Both the position numbers and the translations under genes were made by a program. Positions 12,801 through 28,500 of a stretch of 64,000 nt of DNA are shown here, piece after piece. Source of the stretch: Odiellus spinosus (lineage: Eukaryota > Arthropoda > Arachnida > Opiliones > Phalangiidae); NCBI GenBank assembly GCA_963920705.1, contig OY987227.1:16827434-16891433 (forward strand). The letters run 5' to 3'. Within the stretch, counting starts at the first letter, position 1. Each line of letters starts with the position of its first letter. Under the pieces are notes generated by a model. It ran no database searches, had not been told where the DNA came from, and saw only the letters and a list, made by a program, of their open reading frames with translations.

Positions 12801-13596
12801 TCAACTCAGAAGTATATAATTTTGAAAATTACTTTTTAATAATATAAAAAAACTTTAAACTAAATGTCTTCGAAAAAAATTGTCCCTACACACCACCGAT
12901 TAGGTCAGTCAAATAAGGGCTTACACAGCGGAATTTTCGAAGGATTTAAGATTAAATAATAAAAAACCCTTTTATATATTTTGATATGGCGGGCGTTGCC
13001 GTGAAATTTATATTTCTCAAATTTACCTGATGATGACTAATCTTCCTTCAGCCCTCACATCCCAAGAAGAAAAAAAAAAAAAAAAAAAGATCGTAATCAC
13101 GCCTTATCTTTTATATTCCAATATTAAGTTGTAAGAATCGGTAATTTTTCTTAATTAAAGCGTAACGAATCACGAACACCATCTTAATTTAAAATCTAAA
13201 ATCGTGCCGTCTCTAAAATTTGATTTTAATCATTTATTTAAAAAAACTTCTTGTACATATCTGCGGGTATTTATTAAATGTAACAAAGTGACTGTGACAC
13301 TAAATATTAAGTTACTGACGCAATGGTCCTTCCAATCTAATACTGCGTAATATTTAAGGGTATGCGGTATCAATTAAAGATGATATCTATATGCAAGATT
13401 TTCTGATAGAAAAAACTTGTTTAGAAAACACATTTTTTGCTTTTCACCTTCCTTCTAACATTTTATATCGGAAGCTCAAATCCCACCGAGCTTGAGAGTT
13501 TGTTTTAAACGATAACGGCATTATATCACAACAAGACTACCGCGGACAAGTTTCGGTTTTTTGATAAGTTCTTATTTTTTTATTTTTTTGCATCAG
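12801..13596. other. Intron or upstream DNA before the first laminin exon
   Basis: AT-rich sequence with a poly-A run at about 13071-13089 and a T-rich tract ending in CATCAG, the 3' splice site of the exon that begins at 13597. No signal-peptide exon with the required phase-1 donor was identified here or further upstream. Confidence 0.5.
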
Positions 13597-16500
13597 ATAT
13601 CGACGCCGATCCTCCACGGGGCCTCTTTCCCGATGTCTTCAACTTGGCTGCCAACTCGGTTATCACTGCCAACGCTACTTGTGGAGAAACGGGACCCGAG
13701 ACGTACTGCAGACTCGTGGAACATGTACAAATGAGGTCCGTTTACGTCCACTCTTGAGAAGGAGTCTATAAAAACACACACAACATAGATTTTTAGATAT
13801 TAAGAATGAAATATTATTTGGGGAAATTTTTTTAGGGGGGACCTCTTTCTATTTTCTCTTTACTATACCATCTGCCAACGCTTTAAAATGAAACGATTAT
13901 AAATCATGCTAGTATGCAGTTGGTTCAATGTATTGGAGGCAATATAGTCAAGAATAGAGACTACAGCTATTTACTTTAAGAGGGATATCTTTTACTTCTT
14001 GAATATCAGTGTATTACTGTTAAGCCATTGGATAGATTATGGTTCGTCCCAAGAACGGTACGCGATATTTAGAAGACTTGATACTTGGAGGAGTAGGTTT
14101 ATATAGTGGTTTCGTTAATTGTATTTTCCATTTGAAATTATAAAATTAAAAAATGTATAAGGGCATACTTTGGTGGATACAATGTTTTACAAACTTTCTG
14201 ACCTTTTTTATCTTCATGACCATGAACCAATCAAATATTTTCATTAAACCAAACATGACACGGACATCCGTTTAGATCGAAACAAACATCCCACAGAGGA
14301 AATGCATAACATTATTAGGGTTGATGTTCCGGTTTGGTTTCTGCAACGTTACTGTCCTTTTTTGGTTTTTGATTACAGGTTCGAAAGAACCTAAATTATG
14401 TTGGAAAATATATTTTTCTATAGCAGTTTAAGCCTTTAGAAAGTTGCAATAGTATTAAGATTAGTGTAGAGACAATGTATTAAACCAATTTTTTAGTAGT
14501 ATTATTGCTTAACTATTATTAAATATTTCCAAAAGGGAGACTGAAGTCTGACAATAAGTGATTTTGGTTAGATTCTTTATCACTAAACAAATATAATATT
14601 AAATTTATTTTCAACTTATTCATATGGGAGGCTTAACACGGATTGATGCAGAGTTTGAAATCTTGCCGATAACCAGTCTGACGTCATCATTTCAATCACG
14701 CTTTTCTCGTGATTAGATCATTAGAAAAAACTGGTTATCGACGAGATTTCAAACTTTCTGTAGATCCGTGTTAAGCCTACTCTCCTACTCAAGTAACTTT
14801 TGTATATTTTTACCAGTGAATTAGGCCAATTCAATGATATAGAATCGATAAAAAGTCGCTTGGAGTCCGACTTCATTCTCCCTTTAATTAAAAAACCTTG
14901 ATATGTAAGCATAATTTTAAAACTCATTGAGAATACAGTAATTTGTGCAAATTATTCTTGAAAGTGACTGTCCCTCCGTCAGCTTTGTCAAAATAAGTTT
15001 GAAATTTGTCTCTTGATCCAGAGAACCGCATTGCGACACTTGCGACGCGTTAAGTCAAAACCCAGACCATAGACACCCGATTAGTCAAGCTATCGATGGG
15101 ACGAATAAATGGTGGCAGAGTCCTTCCTTGCAGAACGGACCCAAATACCAATGGGTGACCATCACTTTAGATCTGAAACAGATTTTTCAAGTCGCTTACG
15201 TCATTTTGAAAACGGGACCATCCCCCCGGCCGGGTAATTGGATCTTGGAAAGATCGGTCGACGGCGTTAATTACCGACCTTGGCAATATTACGCCATGAG
15301 CGACGGGGAATGTTGGGAGTCTTTTATGCAAAGACCCACGGTTGGTCCCCCCAAGTATAGGTTCGACGATGAAGTTATCTGTACCTCTCACTACTCGAAA
15401 TTGGACCCGTTGGAAAGTGCCGAGGTTAATATCGGTTAAAACGGTAAAATTTATTTTGTTAACCTTAATGTTAAACGTTTATTTTAATAGATTCATACTT
15501 CCTTAATTAACGGAAGACCCGGAATCGATGGACCTAGTCAAACTTTAACGGTACGAAGTTTTGTAATCGAATAAATCCTAAGACTCGTATACGTACGTGC
15601 AACTTCTTAAACTTAAAAATACACAATAAACCTATTTAGTTTTGGTAATAGAGAGCTACAATGCGTTGTTTTCAACATATTGATATTTTAATACCAAAAT
15701 ACCAAATATTTCCGCATACTACGTCATTCACTATAGTTGCGTGGCTGTTACAAGCCTATGAAGTTGTTGCTTGGGCGTTGTGGCACGTGATCGGTCTCTT
15801 CCGTGAAAGTGTTAAATACAGAAAGTCCACGTTCCAGAAACATTCTACGTCATAAATTCATATTCAAAATTTTACAATTACGGCTTGACGCCTTCAAAAT
15901 TAAATTTGTATATTTTTGGCAGTTTAATTTTGAAATTTCTTTTGAACGCGTCAAGCCAGAGTCGTAAAATTTTGTATGAGTTTAAAATGGGATGAAAAAA
16001 TTAAAACATTATTCATAGCGTCACTTTAACAGTGAATGAATGAATTCTTCAATATCACCCTTAAAGTTATACGTAGGTGTATATGGAATTACAGTCTAAT
16101 CATTCCACAAACGCGTAAACTCATAAATAATGAGTAATTTTCAACCCATTTTTGACAACAGGAATTCAGCCGGGCACGTTACATTAGATTGAAACTTCAG
16201 AAAATTCGAACTTTGAACGCCGATTTGATGTCAATAAACGGAGCAGCCGACCGTTCCGTTACTAGAAGGGTTAGTTAAATTAACAAACATTTCATTCCAT
16301 AAATACCAAAAAGGAAAAAGCTTTTTTGTTTCGTATATTTTTAGTACTTCTATACCATCAAAGATATATCAATCGGTGGTCAATGCGTTTGCTCGGGACA
16401 CGCCAAAGATTGCCCGTTCAATCATCAAAGCGGAGTACGTAAATTTTCTTTATCAAGCATCCCTTGTTTCTTAAATCTTAGGAAACGGTCTACATCCATT

Positions 16501-19500
16501 TAAGCTATTTTTGCTTGTACAAAAAAATTCCGAAACACGATCTCCAAATTAAAGGTGTTTTTTTAGTGTTTACTCATTCCCGGGGACCCCATATTCCTCA
16601 CGCAATGTTTAGTCTATAAGTACCACTACGCGAGCTTTAAGTAACTCTCAAGTCACTACTCGTCCCCCCTTTTTTTCGGGAGACGTAAACGAATTTTATC
16701 CAAAGTTCAACTACAAGCCCCCTTCGAGATAATTCTATACTTTTCTACTATTTCCGTTCAATCTACAGTCTTTTGTGAATTAAGCAAAACTATTACAGTC
16801 GGAAGCTGCGTTCATACTAGGCCTTGGAATCGATTTAAACCCGTTCAAAACGTTTCGCTAGAGTCGTGTGAACGGTCTTTTCTCGAATCGATTTGATTCG
16901 ATTTATCGAAACTGCTTCGGGAATCAGTTTCGTACCGATTCGGTTTCAACAACCGATAGATAAGTTATAATAAATTGATTTATGAAGATAATGCGTGAAC
17001 ACATGCCGATTAAAACGATTCCTAGAGATTTGAATATGGGTTTGATTTTTACCGTTTCAAATCGATTACAAAAATGCTAGTGTGATCGTAGCTTAAGTCA
17101 GGTTCGAATTGCAGAGCGAATAAACCTAAACTTGTTCTAATCTCTTTGAAAACAAAGAATAGAGATACGATGCTTAACTTTACTGTGCGGTGAAATTTCA
17201 AACTGGTAACGTAAAGGGAACAATGTCTTGTAACCAAAGATGATTAATTTTGACAGTTTTGCACGAAAATATATTGACTAAAAATTTAAACTAACATAAC
17301 CCATAGAACAAACTTTGAGTTTCAAGTTCTAGCTATTGGTAAAATAGCTAAAATTTGAAACCAATCGTATTCGTAACAGCGATAATCAATTATAACCACA
17401 CAATAGAAATGATTAATTATCATTTCCGCCCCCTTTCCTTAGAAATTGGAATGCAAATGCGAACATAACACTTGCGGCGATTCTTGCGATCGTTGTTGCC
17501 CATTATTCAATCAGAAACCTTGGAGAGCTGGTACCAATAATGACGGAGCCGTTTGCGAACGTAAGATTGATTATAAATTATTAACTCGCTGATTCCCATT
17601 TTCGGCATTCATTCTTCTACACTGTGTAGAGAGAATTTTTTTTTTTTTTTTTTTTTTTTTAATTTCCCGTCCTATTGTTTACATTATATTTTCTTTTTCT
17701 TTCTCTTGCTCTCCCTCTTCTACCCTTCCTCGTGACAATAGAGTGTCAATGCTACGGGCACGCAGAAGAATGCGCCTATGATCAAAAGATTTTTGACGAA
17801 AGAACTAGTCTAAACATAGAAGGTAAATAGCTCTAACTTAGCCCCGCGCTTCCATAACTATGTTTTCAATTTATTTATTTTATATGTTTATTCTTTTTTT
17901 TTTTTTTTTCTTTTTTAAGGGAAATACGAGGGCGGAGGCGTTTGTATCGGATGTAGAGTACGTTTTTCGGCTATAACGCCCTTTATCAAAACATTGCAAA
18001 CATATACTTCACTTTGTTTAACTTTCAGGCCTAACTCTCGCGACAATGTTATATATTTGTTCTCGTAGGGTCATACTACGGGTATAAACTGCGAACGGTG
18101 CGAAAATGGTTATTTCAGACCCAGAGGCATTCGAAGAGACCACCCTAATCCTTGCAAACCTTGCAAGTGCTCGGGATCCGGGGTTTCCGGTTTATGTATC
18201 GGGGACGATTCGCATATATCCGAATCGTTGTATCCAGGCGACTGTTTGTGTAAGAAAGGTTTCGTGGGCAAGAAATGCGAACATTGCGCTCCAGGATATC
18301 GTAACTTTCCTTTATGCGAACCTTGTCCTTGCAATCACGCCGGTTCCACCGATCCTAATGTCTGCGAAGGAGTTTGTAGATGCAAAGTTAGTTGATAAAA
18401 AAGATTTATTACGAAATAAAATTTTCTTATAAGGAAGATATTCTAGTGATTTATGAATCTTTAGGATAGTTCTTGTAGTCAATCTTTGAGAAATCTAGAA
18501 ACCTGTAATGAAACAGCGAGTAGACAATATTTGATGTGAGCAACTCTAGGAGTTTTAGGTTTTATAGGTTTCTGGGTTTACGAGAATTTTCAATTGCTAA
18601 TAAGGCCTGAAATACCGGTTCTTTCGATAGAAAAATGTGGAAGGTTCGCGTTGCGACACTTGCAAACCCGGTTTTTACAACCTGCACCCAGCCAACCCGG
18701 ATGGTTGCAGTCCTTGTTATTGTTTCGGTATCACAGACAAGTGCGAGTCCAGCGATTGGGGGATCGAATTAGTCAAGACTCTCCCCGATTGGAAGGTGAC
18801 CGATATTAAAGGAACCAAACTTGTGAGACCAACATTCGAGAACGGGGTAGCTATTATTGCCAACGATGACATGCCAGTTGTTGACGATTACTATTGGCGG
18901 GCTCCTCCCAACTATTTAGGGAAAAAGGTTAGTTAAGTTCAACTGATCAAAAAAGGTCGCGATGTAACACCTTTCTCGTGAATTAGTTGTACTCTTACGG
19001 GGGCGACCTCAAATTTACCATAAGTTACGTCGTGGCTCGTGGAGATACTTCTGGAAGGTATACCGAGGTTTCTGACGTCATTATGGAAGGCGAGAACAAC
19101 GTTATGATAGGCCATAGCTGGGGTAAACAAGATAACGATGACAACACGACAATTTCGGTTCCTCTTCGCGAGCAAAATTGGTTTATTTTGAAACCTGACG
19201 GTACTCCTGGTGCACCCGTCAGCAGGGAAGTCTTTACCAAAGTTCTGAACAATCTAAATCGCTTGCTAATTAGAGCTAAATTTCATACCGATCAAATCGA
19301 AGCGACGTAAGTTTGAACTACAATCTACCATTAAATTAAATTTTTAGAAAAATATTTTAAAAATAATCTTAGATTGTACGATGTTGAAATGGAAACGGCC
19401 GCCAAAGAATCAAAAACCATTCGTAAGATGACCGGTGTCGAATATTGTCAATGTCCAATTGGTTACGCCGGATTGTCTTGCGAACTATGTTCTCCCGGTT

Positions 19501-22500
19501 ACCGGCGTATCAACGATCTTTGTGAACGATGCGATTGCAATAACCACGCTGAATCTTGCGACTCGCGAACGGGTCAGTGCGTAAATTGCTTGCACCATAC
19601 GACCGGTTCCAAGTGTGATCGTTGCGTATCGGGATACTACGGTAATCCTACTCTGGGAACTCCTTATGACTGTAAGAGATGCGCTTGTCCGCTGGAAATA
19701 CCTAGCAACAACTTTTCACCAACGTGCAACGCCGTGACGACGTCCGATGGAAGAAAAGATTACATCTGCAATAGTTGCGCCAGAGGCTACGCCGGAGATA
19801 AATGCGAAAGGTAGTTGAACTTTACTTAAACTGCGCAGCTGTGTACTTGATTTTAACTTAATTTAACCAAAGATGCGCGAATGGTTATTTTGGTAACCCT
19901 TTGACCCCTGGTGGGTATTGTCAACCTTGCGAATGTGGCGAAGATTCGGATAGAAATAATCCAGAATATTGCGATTCCGTTACCGGAAAATGTCTCAGAT
20001 GTTACGGTAACACTGGTGGATGGAATTGCAACGAGTGTCTACCAGGACATTTTGGAAATCCCTCCGCGAGGGATTGTAGACGTAAGTGCTTAACCATTTT
20101 ATAGAAGGTTACGCCAGATTATTGATGATGTATTGGTATTCAGCCTGTTCTTGTAGTAAATTCGGTTCCGAATCGAACGATTGCGACAGAACGATTGGAC
20201 AATGTATTTGCAAACCTAATTTTGTTGGAATAAATTGCGACCGATGCGCCGTAAGTGTATATAGCGAAGCGAAGCCTATTTTTAAAGTTTTAACCAACTA
20301 AAAATATTCTTTCCCTGGAAAGGATGGGTATGGAAATGTTGAATTAGGGTGTATTCCTTGTCGCTGCAACCCAACTGGTTCCGAATCTCGTAACTGCGAC
20401 CCGGTAAACGGTCAATGCCGTTGCAAGCCGGGCGTTTTCGGGACTCGGTGCGATCAGTGTCTCGAAGCCTATTATGGCTTCTCGAACGAAGGCTGCAAAT
20501 GTAGGTTTAATTGTTAATCGCGCCCTAATTGACAGCCTATCTAATTTAATTTTACAAAGATTGTAAATGCGATCCTAATGGCGCTATGAGTCTTCAATGC
20601 GACGAAACTAATGGGCAGTGTCGATGTAAACCATTTATTTCGGGTCGAACATGTGACAAATGTCAAGTAGGGATCTAGTTACCTTTTAGTGATGTCTTCC
20701 TACGGTAAATTTTAACGCGCAGCTTAACACACTTAGGACGGCTATTGGAATTTGGTATCCGAAAAAGGTTGCGAAATTTGCAATTGCAACACAACTGGTT
20801 CCATTTCGAGACTTTGCAACCAGTTGTATGGGCAATGTAACTGTAAACCGGGTGTTGGTAACAAACATTGCGACGCTTGTTTGCCTGGACATTACGGATT
20901 TTCTCCATCCGGGTGTCAAAGTAAGACCCATTTTTCAACGACTAGATTAAACTGATAGATAATAAAGTATTAATAATTAATAGAATGCGACCCTTGCGAC
21001 GTTCCTGGTCGAACTTGTGATCCTAAAACCGGTCGTTGCGTCTGTCCTCCTTTCACAACAGGAAAGAATTGTCAACGTTGCGCGCCCGTAGCCTGGGGAT
21101 ACGATCCCTCACGTGGTTGCAAAGTAATTTTATACATAAAAACCAATTACGAACTTCGAAAGTGCAGTTTTAACCGTAACTATTTTCACATCAGCCTTGC
21201 GAATGTAACCCGCAAGGTTCCGACCGCCAAGAATGTGACCCTTCCAACGGGCACTGTAATTGCCTGGAAGGTTTTGAAGGGCGAAAATGCGATAAATGTC
21301 GTTACGGTTTCTACAGATTCCCTAACTGTCGCCGTTGCAAATGCAACCTGGATGGTACTTTACCATCGAGTTGTTCTCCAGAAGGTCGAGGTCACTGTCA
21401 ATGTGACGAAAGTGGTCAATGTCCTTGCAAGGTTTGTTAGAAGCTGTTCGAATCTCATTAACGATACGCCATATAAGCTCCAATATTTGAGAAATTTTAG
21501 GAAAACGTTGGTGGAAAGAAATGCGAACAATGTCGTGAAGGAACGTTTGGCCTATCCCGAGATAATCCTAAAGGCTGTTTTACTTGCTTTTGTTTCGGAA
21601 AAACTCCTATTTGCGATCAAGCGAATGTTTATTGGTCTCAGGTTAGTTGGGAATTAAAACTGATACTAAACTTGTACCCGTACGTCTAGAATAATCTCAA
21701 ACGAAGTATGTTTCATAAACAATTTTATATTTAAAAGCAAGTTAAGAATTTCGAAAGTGTAAGGTTCCAACCGCCTAGTTGTAGTTAATTTGAAATGGTA
21801 TGAAGTCCAAACGCATAACTTCAACCGCAATATTTTAACATGAATTTAAAAATATGAGACTAGTAAATTTCTACTAAACTATATTAGCCTTTGGCTTCAT
21901 TATCGTGTTATTTTTATTTTGTTAAGAGTTATATCTACTCGTACGCTTAGGAATGTTTTTTGTATACTCCTGTATTTTTTGTCATAACTCGGGCACTAAC
22001 GTAAAGTTTAAAAACCATTTAAAGATTGTTTTACCATCAAGAACGGTGAGAATGAGTTCAGGCGACACGCAGTTAACAACCTTACACGGATTAAAAGTTA
22101 TTCCTGGGTTGAAAGAGGACGTGACAGTCGGAATTCCATACGTTCTCGACCAGCCTCTCTACTGGTCTTTGCCGGATGAATTCCTCGGAGATAAGGTAGC
22201 CAAAAATAGTCACCCCGAAAATCCCCATTAACCGTTTTCTAAAAGATTAGTCGCGGGGATTTTTTTTTCTTCTTCCCATCTTGGTCCGTTTTAGGTTTCT
22301 GCTTACAACGGAAATATCAGTTTCCGCATCGACATACATAGTAACAGTAGATACCCCGACGCCCTCCTCGAACCCTACCCTCTTATTTTGCTTCAAGGGA
22401 ATCATAGGCTCGTCTTGACGCATCATCATTTTAAACAAGTACACGGTGGATTTTACACCGTCCGACTTCACGAGGTTTGTATAGTCATCGAATTATTCGT

Positions 22501-25500
22501 TTTTTTATTTACCAGTCTTACTTTATAATGTTGCGATTATTAGAGCGAATGGCAACAACATAATAATCCTCATCTTCCCGTTACGCGGGAAATATTGATG
22601 GTGGCTTTACAAAATCTACAGCATATTTTAATCCGATCCACCGAAGGACCTGATGTCAAATATTCTAGGTTAGTATGAATGTTACTTCAATATTCAAAAT
22701 TCATTCATGTCCGTTATTAGTCCAAATTTACCTTTATGCAAATTAATGCTATTTATACTTGTTTGCGTTTTTTACTCTAACAATTAAGGAAAAAGATGAG
22801 GTTGTATTTAAAACAATTCGATTTTATGCATTTAATTTGACTTGAAATTTAATTATGGTAACAGAATTAGTAACGTATCTCTGCAATACGCTGTACCATT
22901 CGTTGCCGGACCATCTCCGGTATTGGCTAAAGGTGTCGAAGTTGGTCGATGCCCTCCGCAATATTCTGGATTGTCTTGCCAAGTACTTTAAATATTTTTA
23001 ATTTTAACCTTGATGTCACCTATAACACTTATAATAAATCCTAGGACCCCGCGCCAGGATACTACCGTAAACGTAAGCCCAACTACTTAGACAGTAAAGA
23101 CATTCTTGATTTGGTTGGTTGGGCCGAACCTTGTCCTTGTAACAACCGAAGTAGAACTTGTGATCCCGAAACTGGATTATGTTTTGTACGTTACGCACTC
23201 TTTATTCCCAAATAAAAATTAGGATCTAAAGTCTCGCGTTTATAGAATTGTACTGGCAATACCGGAGGTCCCTATTGCAGTACTTGCAACAAGGGATACT
23301 ACGGTGACCCTTCTAAGGGATGTCGTCGATGCGCCTGTCCAACTGAAACCAGTAGTTTTAGCGACTCTTGTCGCCCAGAAGGACTTGATTACGTTTGTAC
23401 TAACTGTCAAGCTGGTTACGGGGGACGCCATTGCGAAACGTAACGGTTCAATTGTAGGGTGTTTTAGGATTTGTCCCTCTCACGCAGATCCATATTTTAT
23501 AATAGATGCGCGGATGGATACTATGGCGATCCATTGGGTCGCGGCGGGCGTACTTGCCAACCCTGCAACTGCAATACGTACGGTTCTCGAAGCCAAACGT
23601 GTCATAAGGTGACTGGACAGTGCGATTGTCTCGAGGGTATAACTGGCAATGATTGTACCAGGTGTTTGCCACGGTATTTTCTTACCGCTTACGGGTGTAA
23701 ATGTAAGATTAAAGCTTTAAAACACCAATGTGGTAATTAAGTGTCTGAAAATTGAATTTTCTTTAGCTTGTAATGATAACTGTACCGGTGTTCTACTGGA
23801 TGAGGTAGATTTCTTGACCAACATGGTTGAAAGAACCAATTTGTCTGGAATTAGTCCAGCACCATGGGGCTATTTATTTTCTATCAATAATGAGACCATT
23901 CTATTATTGGTAATTGAAATATTTCTACGCGAGTGTAAACCTTTTATTAAGCAATTATATTCATTCCAGCACCGCTTAGAAGAATACGATTTAATTATTC
24001 GCCACGGTAAGCAACTCTTGGGCAATGTTAATTTGACTTTCGATCTAGATACGCAAAAGGCCCAACTCATGCTTATGAAAGTAAGTTTAAATTTGATTAA
24101 ATATGAGGTTAGGTATATTTTCTAAAAACCGTTAACTGTAGGCAATCGAAGTGCGCAAAAAGGCTTACCAAAAAACTGGAGAGGCGAATGAAGTCCGCGA
24201 AAAAGCGGCGGAATTGTTGTCGCCGTTTTTAAACAACCTTTTGAACGAAATTCAGGGTTAGTATATTTGGTGTAGTTTGAATAAATAGTATATAATTGCA
24301 ATTCTAAATTGAAACTTTGCTTTAGACATCGTTGACGGTCTGCGCAACTACGCTACTAATTCAGGACATTCAGGTCGCGGGGTTGACTCTGATTTAATGG
24401 AAGCTGAACGCATATTGAAAGAGTTGCGGGACCGAGACTTTGTCAAAGACGGCGAGGAAGCGCAACGAGAACTAAGGAAGGCTGAAGCCTTATTGGAACG
24501 CGTTAAGAGCATGACCAGTGATCCTCTTCGAATGGACGGCTTGAACGAAAGACTAAAAAGATTAAACGATCTGATGTCCGAATCGGTAAACACCATCCAG
24601 AGTCAAGTTCGGGAGCCTTCTGTTTCCGCTTTACAACATTTGGTGAGCGGTAAAAGGTCGGCCGACGAGATTAAATACGCCCTTTCCAAGTCGAACGAGA
24701 ATCTGCAATGGAGTAACGAGACATTGAATGAAGCCTCTGGTCTTCTGAATAAAGCGCGTGATGCTCTAATTGATGCCTCAGTTAATTTTGAGGTAATAGT
24801 CCTCCTTAGGAGTTCCTAGAGTTTAAATTAAAGTTAGGACATCCACAGAGACTTCCTCGCATGATGAAAGATTTGGATAATCTTACGCAACAAATGGAAG
24901 AGAGACGTGGCATTTTGGACCGACTTAATCCCGAGTACTTAAAGAAATACGTCATGCCCTCCCAAGAACACGCTGATAACTTACAAAAACAAGCGGACAA
25001 TCTGGCGAAGTAAGTAATTAGAGTTGGCAAAGAAGTTAAAGAGGGATGTACTTAAAACGCAGACCAAATTAGGTTATTCAACGCTACGAGGGAAGTTTCC
25101 GATATACCATTGAGAGCAGCGAACGCCTACAAGGATATCGTTGACGCTTTGGCAGCTGCCGAACTTGCGGCGCAGAGAGCGTACGAAGCGGCGGAAAAAG
25201 CTTACGAAGAAGTAAATTAATTTGGATGATAATGTTTAAATAGAATTCAATATATCTTTAGCGTAACTTTACGAAATAGGCTTACCCGGGCACTGATGAC
25301 GCGTTGACCGCCCAAGCCAGAGATGCGAAGGCCCTCAGCAAGAAACTGCTTGACGAAGCTAACGAATTAAACTTCGGCAAAGTTCCTGAGTTGAAAGCCG
25401 CCCTGAATCGCAAGAAGAAAGTTCTAGACCAAGTAGCCGAAGACTTGAAAGACGCGAAACAAAATCTTGCTATCATCAAATACCAATTAGACGCGGAACC

Positions 25501-28500
25501 TAACGGTGTGTAGGGCTCGTTAATTATTTATTTGAATCAAGGCTGGGATTTATTATTCTCAAATTTTATTGGGGAAGCAGAAGATGTTAGAGCTAAGTTA
25601 AACGATCTAGCTGACAATCATCGCGGTACTATGAGGGACTTGGGCAAAACACACGGTATCATTGACGACATCAATGATAGAATTGCTAACGAGTTGCGAC
25701 CAAGGGTACGTATGTTGACCGCTGGATCGGCTGAAGGCTTGGACAATATCACCAAAATTAGTAAGATTCGAATTTTGAATCCATAATTTTAAATATATCT
25801 TTGAATCCGACTTACTCATTGGTTAAAACAGTCGACCAAGCGCGCGCGGACATTAAAGTATCGGATAGGAAGGCTGGCAATGCGGAGAATTTATCCAAGA
25901 AAGTCCAGAAACTTGATAGCGCTATGCGACTTGATTTGAAAGGTCTTAGGGATAAGATTTTGCTTGCCAAACAGAAAGCTTCTACGGTAAGTTTTTGTTT
26001 AACTAAGTAGTTCCGTTCTTAAATATAAAAACGTGTCTCCGTCAGATCAAAATCTCTCTGAGTGCCGATAATAACAACCAATGCGTTCGATCGTTCCGTC
26101 CCGAAGTTGAACCGACAACTTTTAACAACATTGTCCTGAATTACGCCATCAAAAGCGAGTCTAGGGACGCCTTGTTGTTTTTCTTGGGTAGTTCCAAAAA
26201 GGTAGAATACTCCCATCGTTATGACGCGACTTATAAAACTGCAGGGTGATTGGTTATAATTTTTAATTGAACTAAACAAATGGGGAATATGGTTAAAATT
26301 AATAATTATTGTTTAATCATACTGGTTTTCTACTAAAATAATTAATGTTTAGTAATAACAACTAATGAAAACCTACTCTCTACTTTATTCTAATAATCCA
26401 CTGACGAATTCATCAGGTTCCTGAAGGGAAAGAACCAGTAAGTTTCATTTAACCGAATTCACTTGATCGCGATCCCATATGTAGTTCAACACCTAGTCCC
26501 ATCTTTACGATTACGAATGAGACCCTGGTTAAAATATGAATCTAAACCAATACTTTAGGACGATTTCATGGCGATTGAAATGCACAATCGTACCATTCGC
26601 TTCATCTGGAATGCCGGCGGAGGCACTCAAACTTTGCAACACAAGACTGTGATCGAAACTAACGACCAGCAACTCCTGAAGAATCACCAATGGTACAAGA
26701 TCGAGGTGACCCGTGTCAACAACGTAGCCACTTTGAGCGTGAAACGAACTCCCGACGGACAAGCCACCGATCCCTACGAAGTTGAGAAAGCCTCGGTTGC
26801 GGGCTTTTCCAAAATGGACATCGATAAGGATTCCTACTTTTACGTAGGAGGGCTACCGCCCGGTTACAAAGCACCGCGGGATTTAAAGACAAATTCGTTC
26901 GCCGGTTGTTTGCACGAACTATACTTGGATGGTAAAAGAGTGGGGCTGTGGAATTTCTTGTCCAATAAGGGATGTTCCGCTTGCAAGGAAGGGTACGTTT
27001 CGTTTTTGTCTCGCATTTATTAAGTTTTAAAAAATTATGGTCTTTGCACGCTTACTTTTAATCGGAATAGTTGCTGTCGGTAAGGATAGGGATTTAAATT
27101 TCAAAATAATCGTAATCTGAGGCTATTGCTACAATCAATGACGCAAGCGGTCTAAAATTACATTGATTTTAAATATTTGACAAAATTCAAAATATTTAAA
27201 ATACAATACAAAATTAGGGCTACTGAAGAAGTGGATACAACCATGTGCTCCTTCAAAGGAGACGGATACGTGGTTCTACCGCAAATTAGTGCCTACAGTG
27301 AAACTGATAATGTCATCGCCATGGCGTTCAAAACGTTCGACGAAGACGCCCTATTATTCTTTAGTCCCAATCCTGTCACGGTAATTTTAACTACCAATGT
27401 TCTACTTCTTAACGTCAATATTGAAACCAAATGTAAGTAACCGACGGTTTTTAGGGAGATTACATATCATTGGAGCTTCGTCGTGGCAAAGTTGTTTATA
27501 GATTTAGGGAAGGTAATCGACCTCCGCTTACCTTGACCACGCAAAAGAAGTACAATACGGGTCAATGGATTACGTTGACGGCTCAGAGGGAGTTGAAAGA
27601 AGGTGTGTTAACTGTGGGGGATGAATCGAGCGAAGCCAGAACGGCTAGCGATATAAACGGCCGATTAAAACTCGGCAAAAGCCAGCTTTACTTCGGTGGT
27701 ATTCCACCAAATTTCACTACTACCAAGTATGGGTTAAACATTATTTAAGTCTTTGTCTTAAAATATTGACACTGAATTCATTCGTGTTCCCTTAGTTGGC
27801 AACTATTGAACTTCCACAGTTTCCTTGGTTGTCTTAAATCAATTCAACTAGACACTACACCCATTAGTTTACTAACGCAAGGCAGCTCGTATAACATAGA
27901 ACCCGGCTGCGTTGATAAAGTAAATTTTCCATCATTACAAACTTTAGCAATTAAGTATTTATGAAATTTCAACTGGTAATGTCGTCGCCTTCTAGGTAGT
28001 CAAAGTAGTGGCGTTCAAGGGTGCCGGCTACTTAGAATTGAATGGCCAGCCCCTATCGCCGGAAGATTCCAGTTTCGGTTTCACCTTCCAGACGGCCGAA
28101 CCGGACGCCCTGTTGATGATTTCGACTTTTGAGGGTCAGGACGAACAGAGTGATCGTAGCGAAGTAAGAATTCATTTAATTATTAACGCTATAGCGTTTA
28201 AAACTGACTTATTAATTCGATAACTACGCTTTTATTTAATACACTAACCGCGATAATACCGATTAACTGTTCTATAGAACGTTAACCCGAGAAAAAAAGG
28301 CAAAGTCTTGGCTTGGAGCGAATTGCTTAAGGTAATTTTTAATCTTAACTAGGCGCGCTTGCGATCCAGTAGTAACTAAATTTTACTAAGTTTGACGCTG
28401 TGTACGTGTTGGCCAGCGATATACCCCGTTCCCACCTTCCAAGTAATCCAAATACTGGCAGCACGTGCGCACTGACAGTATACGAACAAAGATGTCATGG

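Larger units (their letters stand above)
13597..16434 (+). other. Laminin exons 1-5 of those seen: LN polymerisation domain
   Basis: Exons 13597-13735, 15022-15424, 15491-15550, 16162-16269 and 16345-16434. They encode the N-terminal globule that links laminins into networks. Diagnostic runs are [51 protein letters not shown] and [20 protein letters not shown]. The intron after the first exon (13736-15021) is about 1.3 kb and carries a MITE. The donor of the first exon is the unusual GTCCGT, chosen because it gives the phase (2) needed to join AGA plus EPHCDTCD in the next exon. Confidence 0.93.

Noticed and set aside
15167-15391. Reverse-strand frame overlapping the LN domain exon
   Set aside because: Shadow of the laminin exon on the opposite strand, which has clear LN homology.
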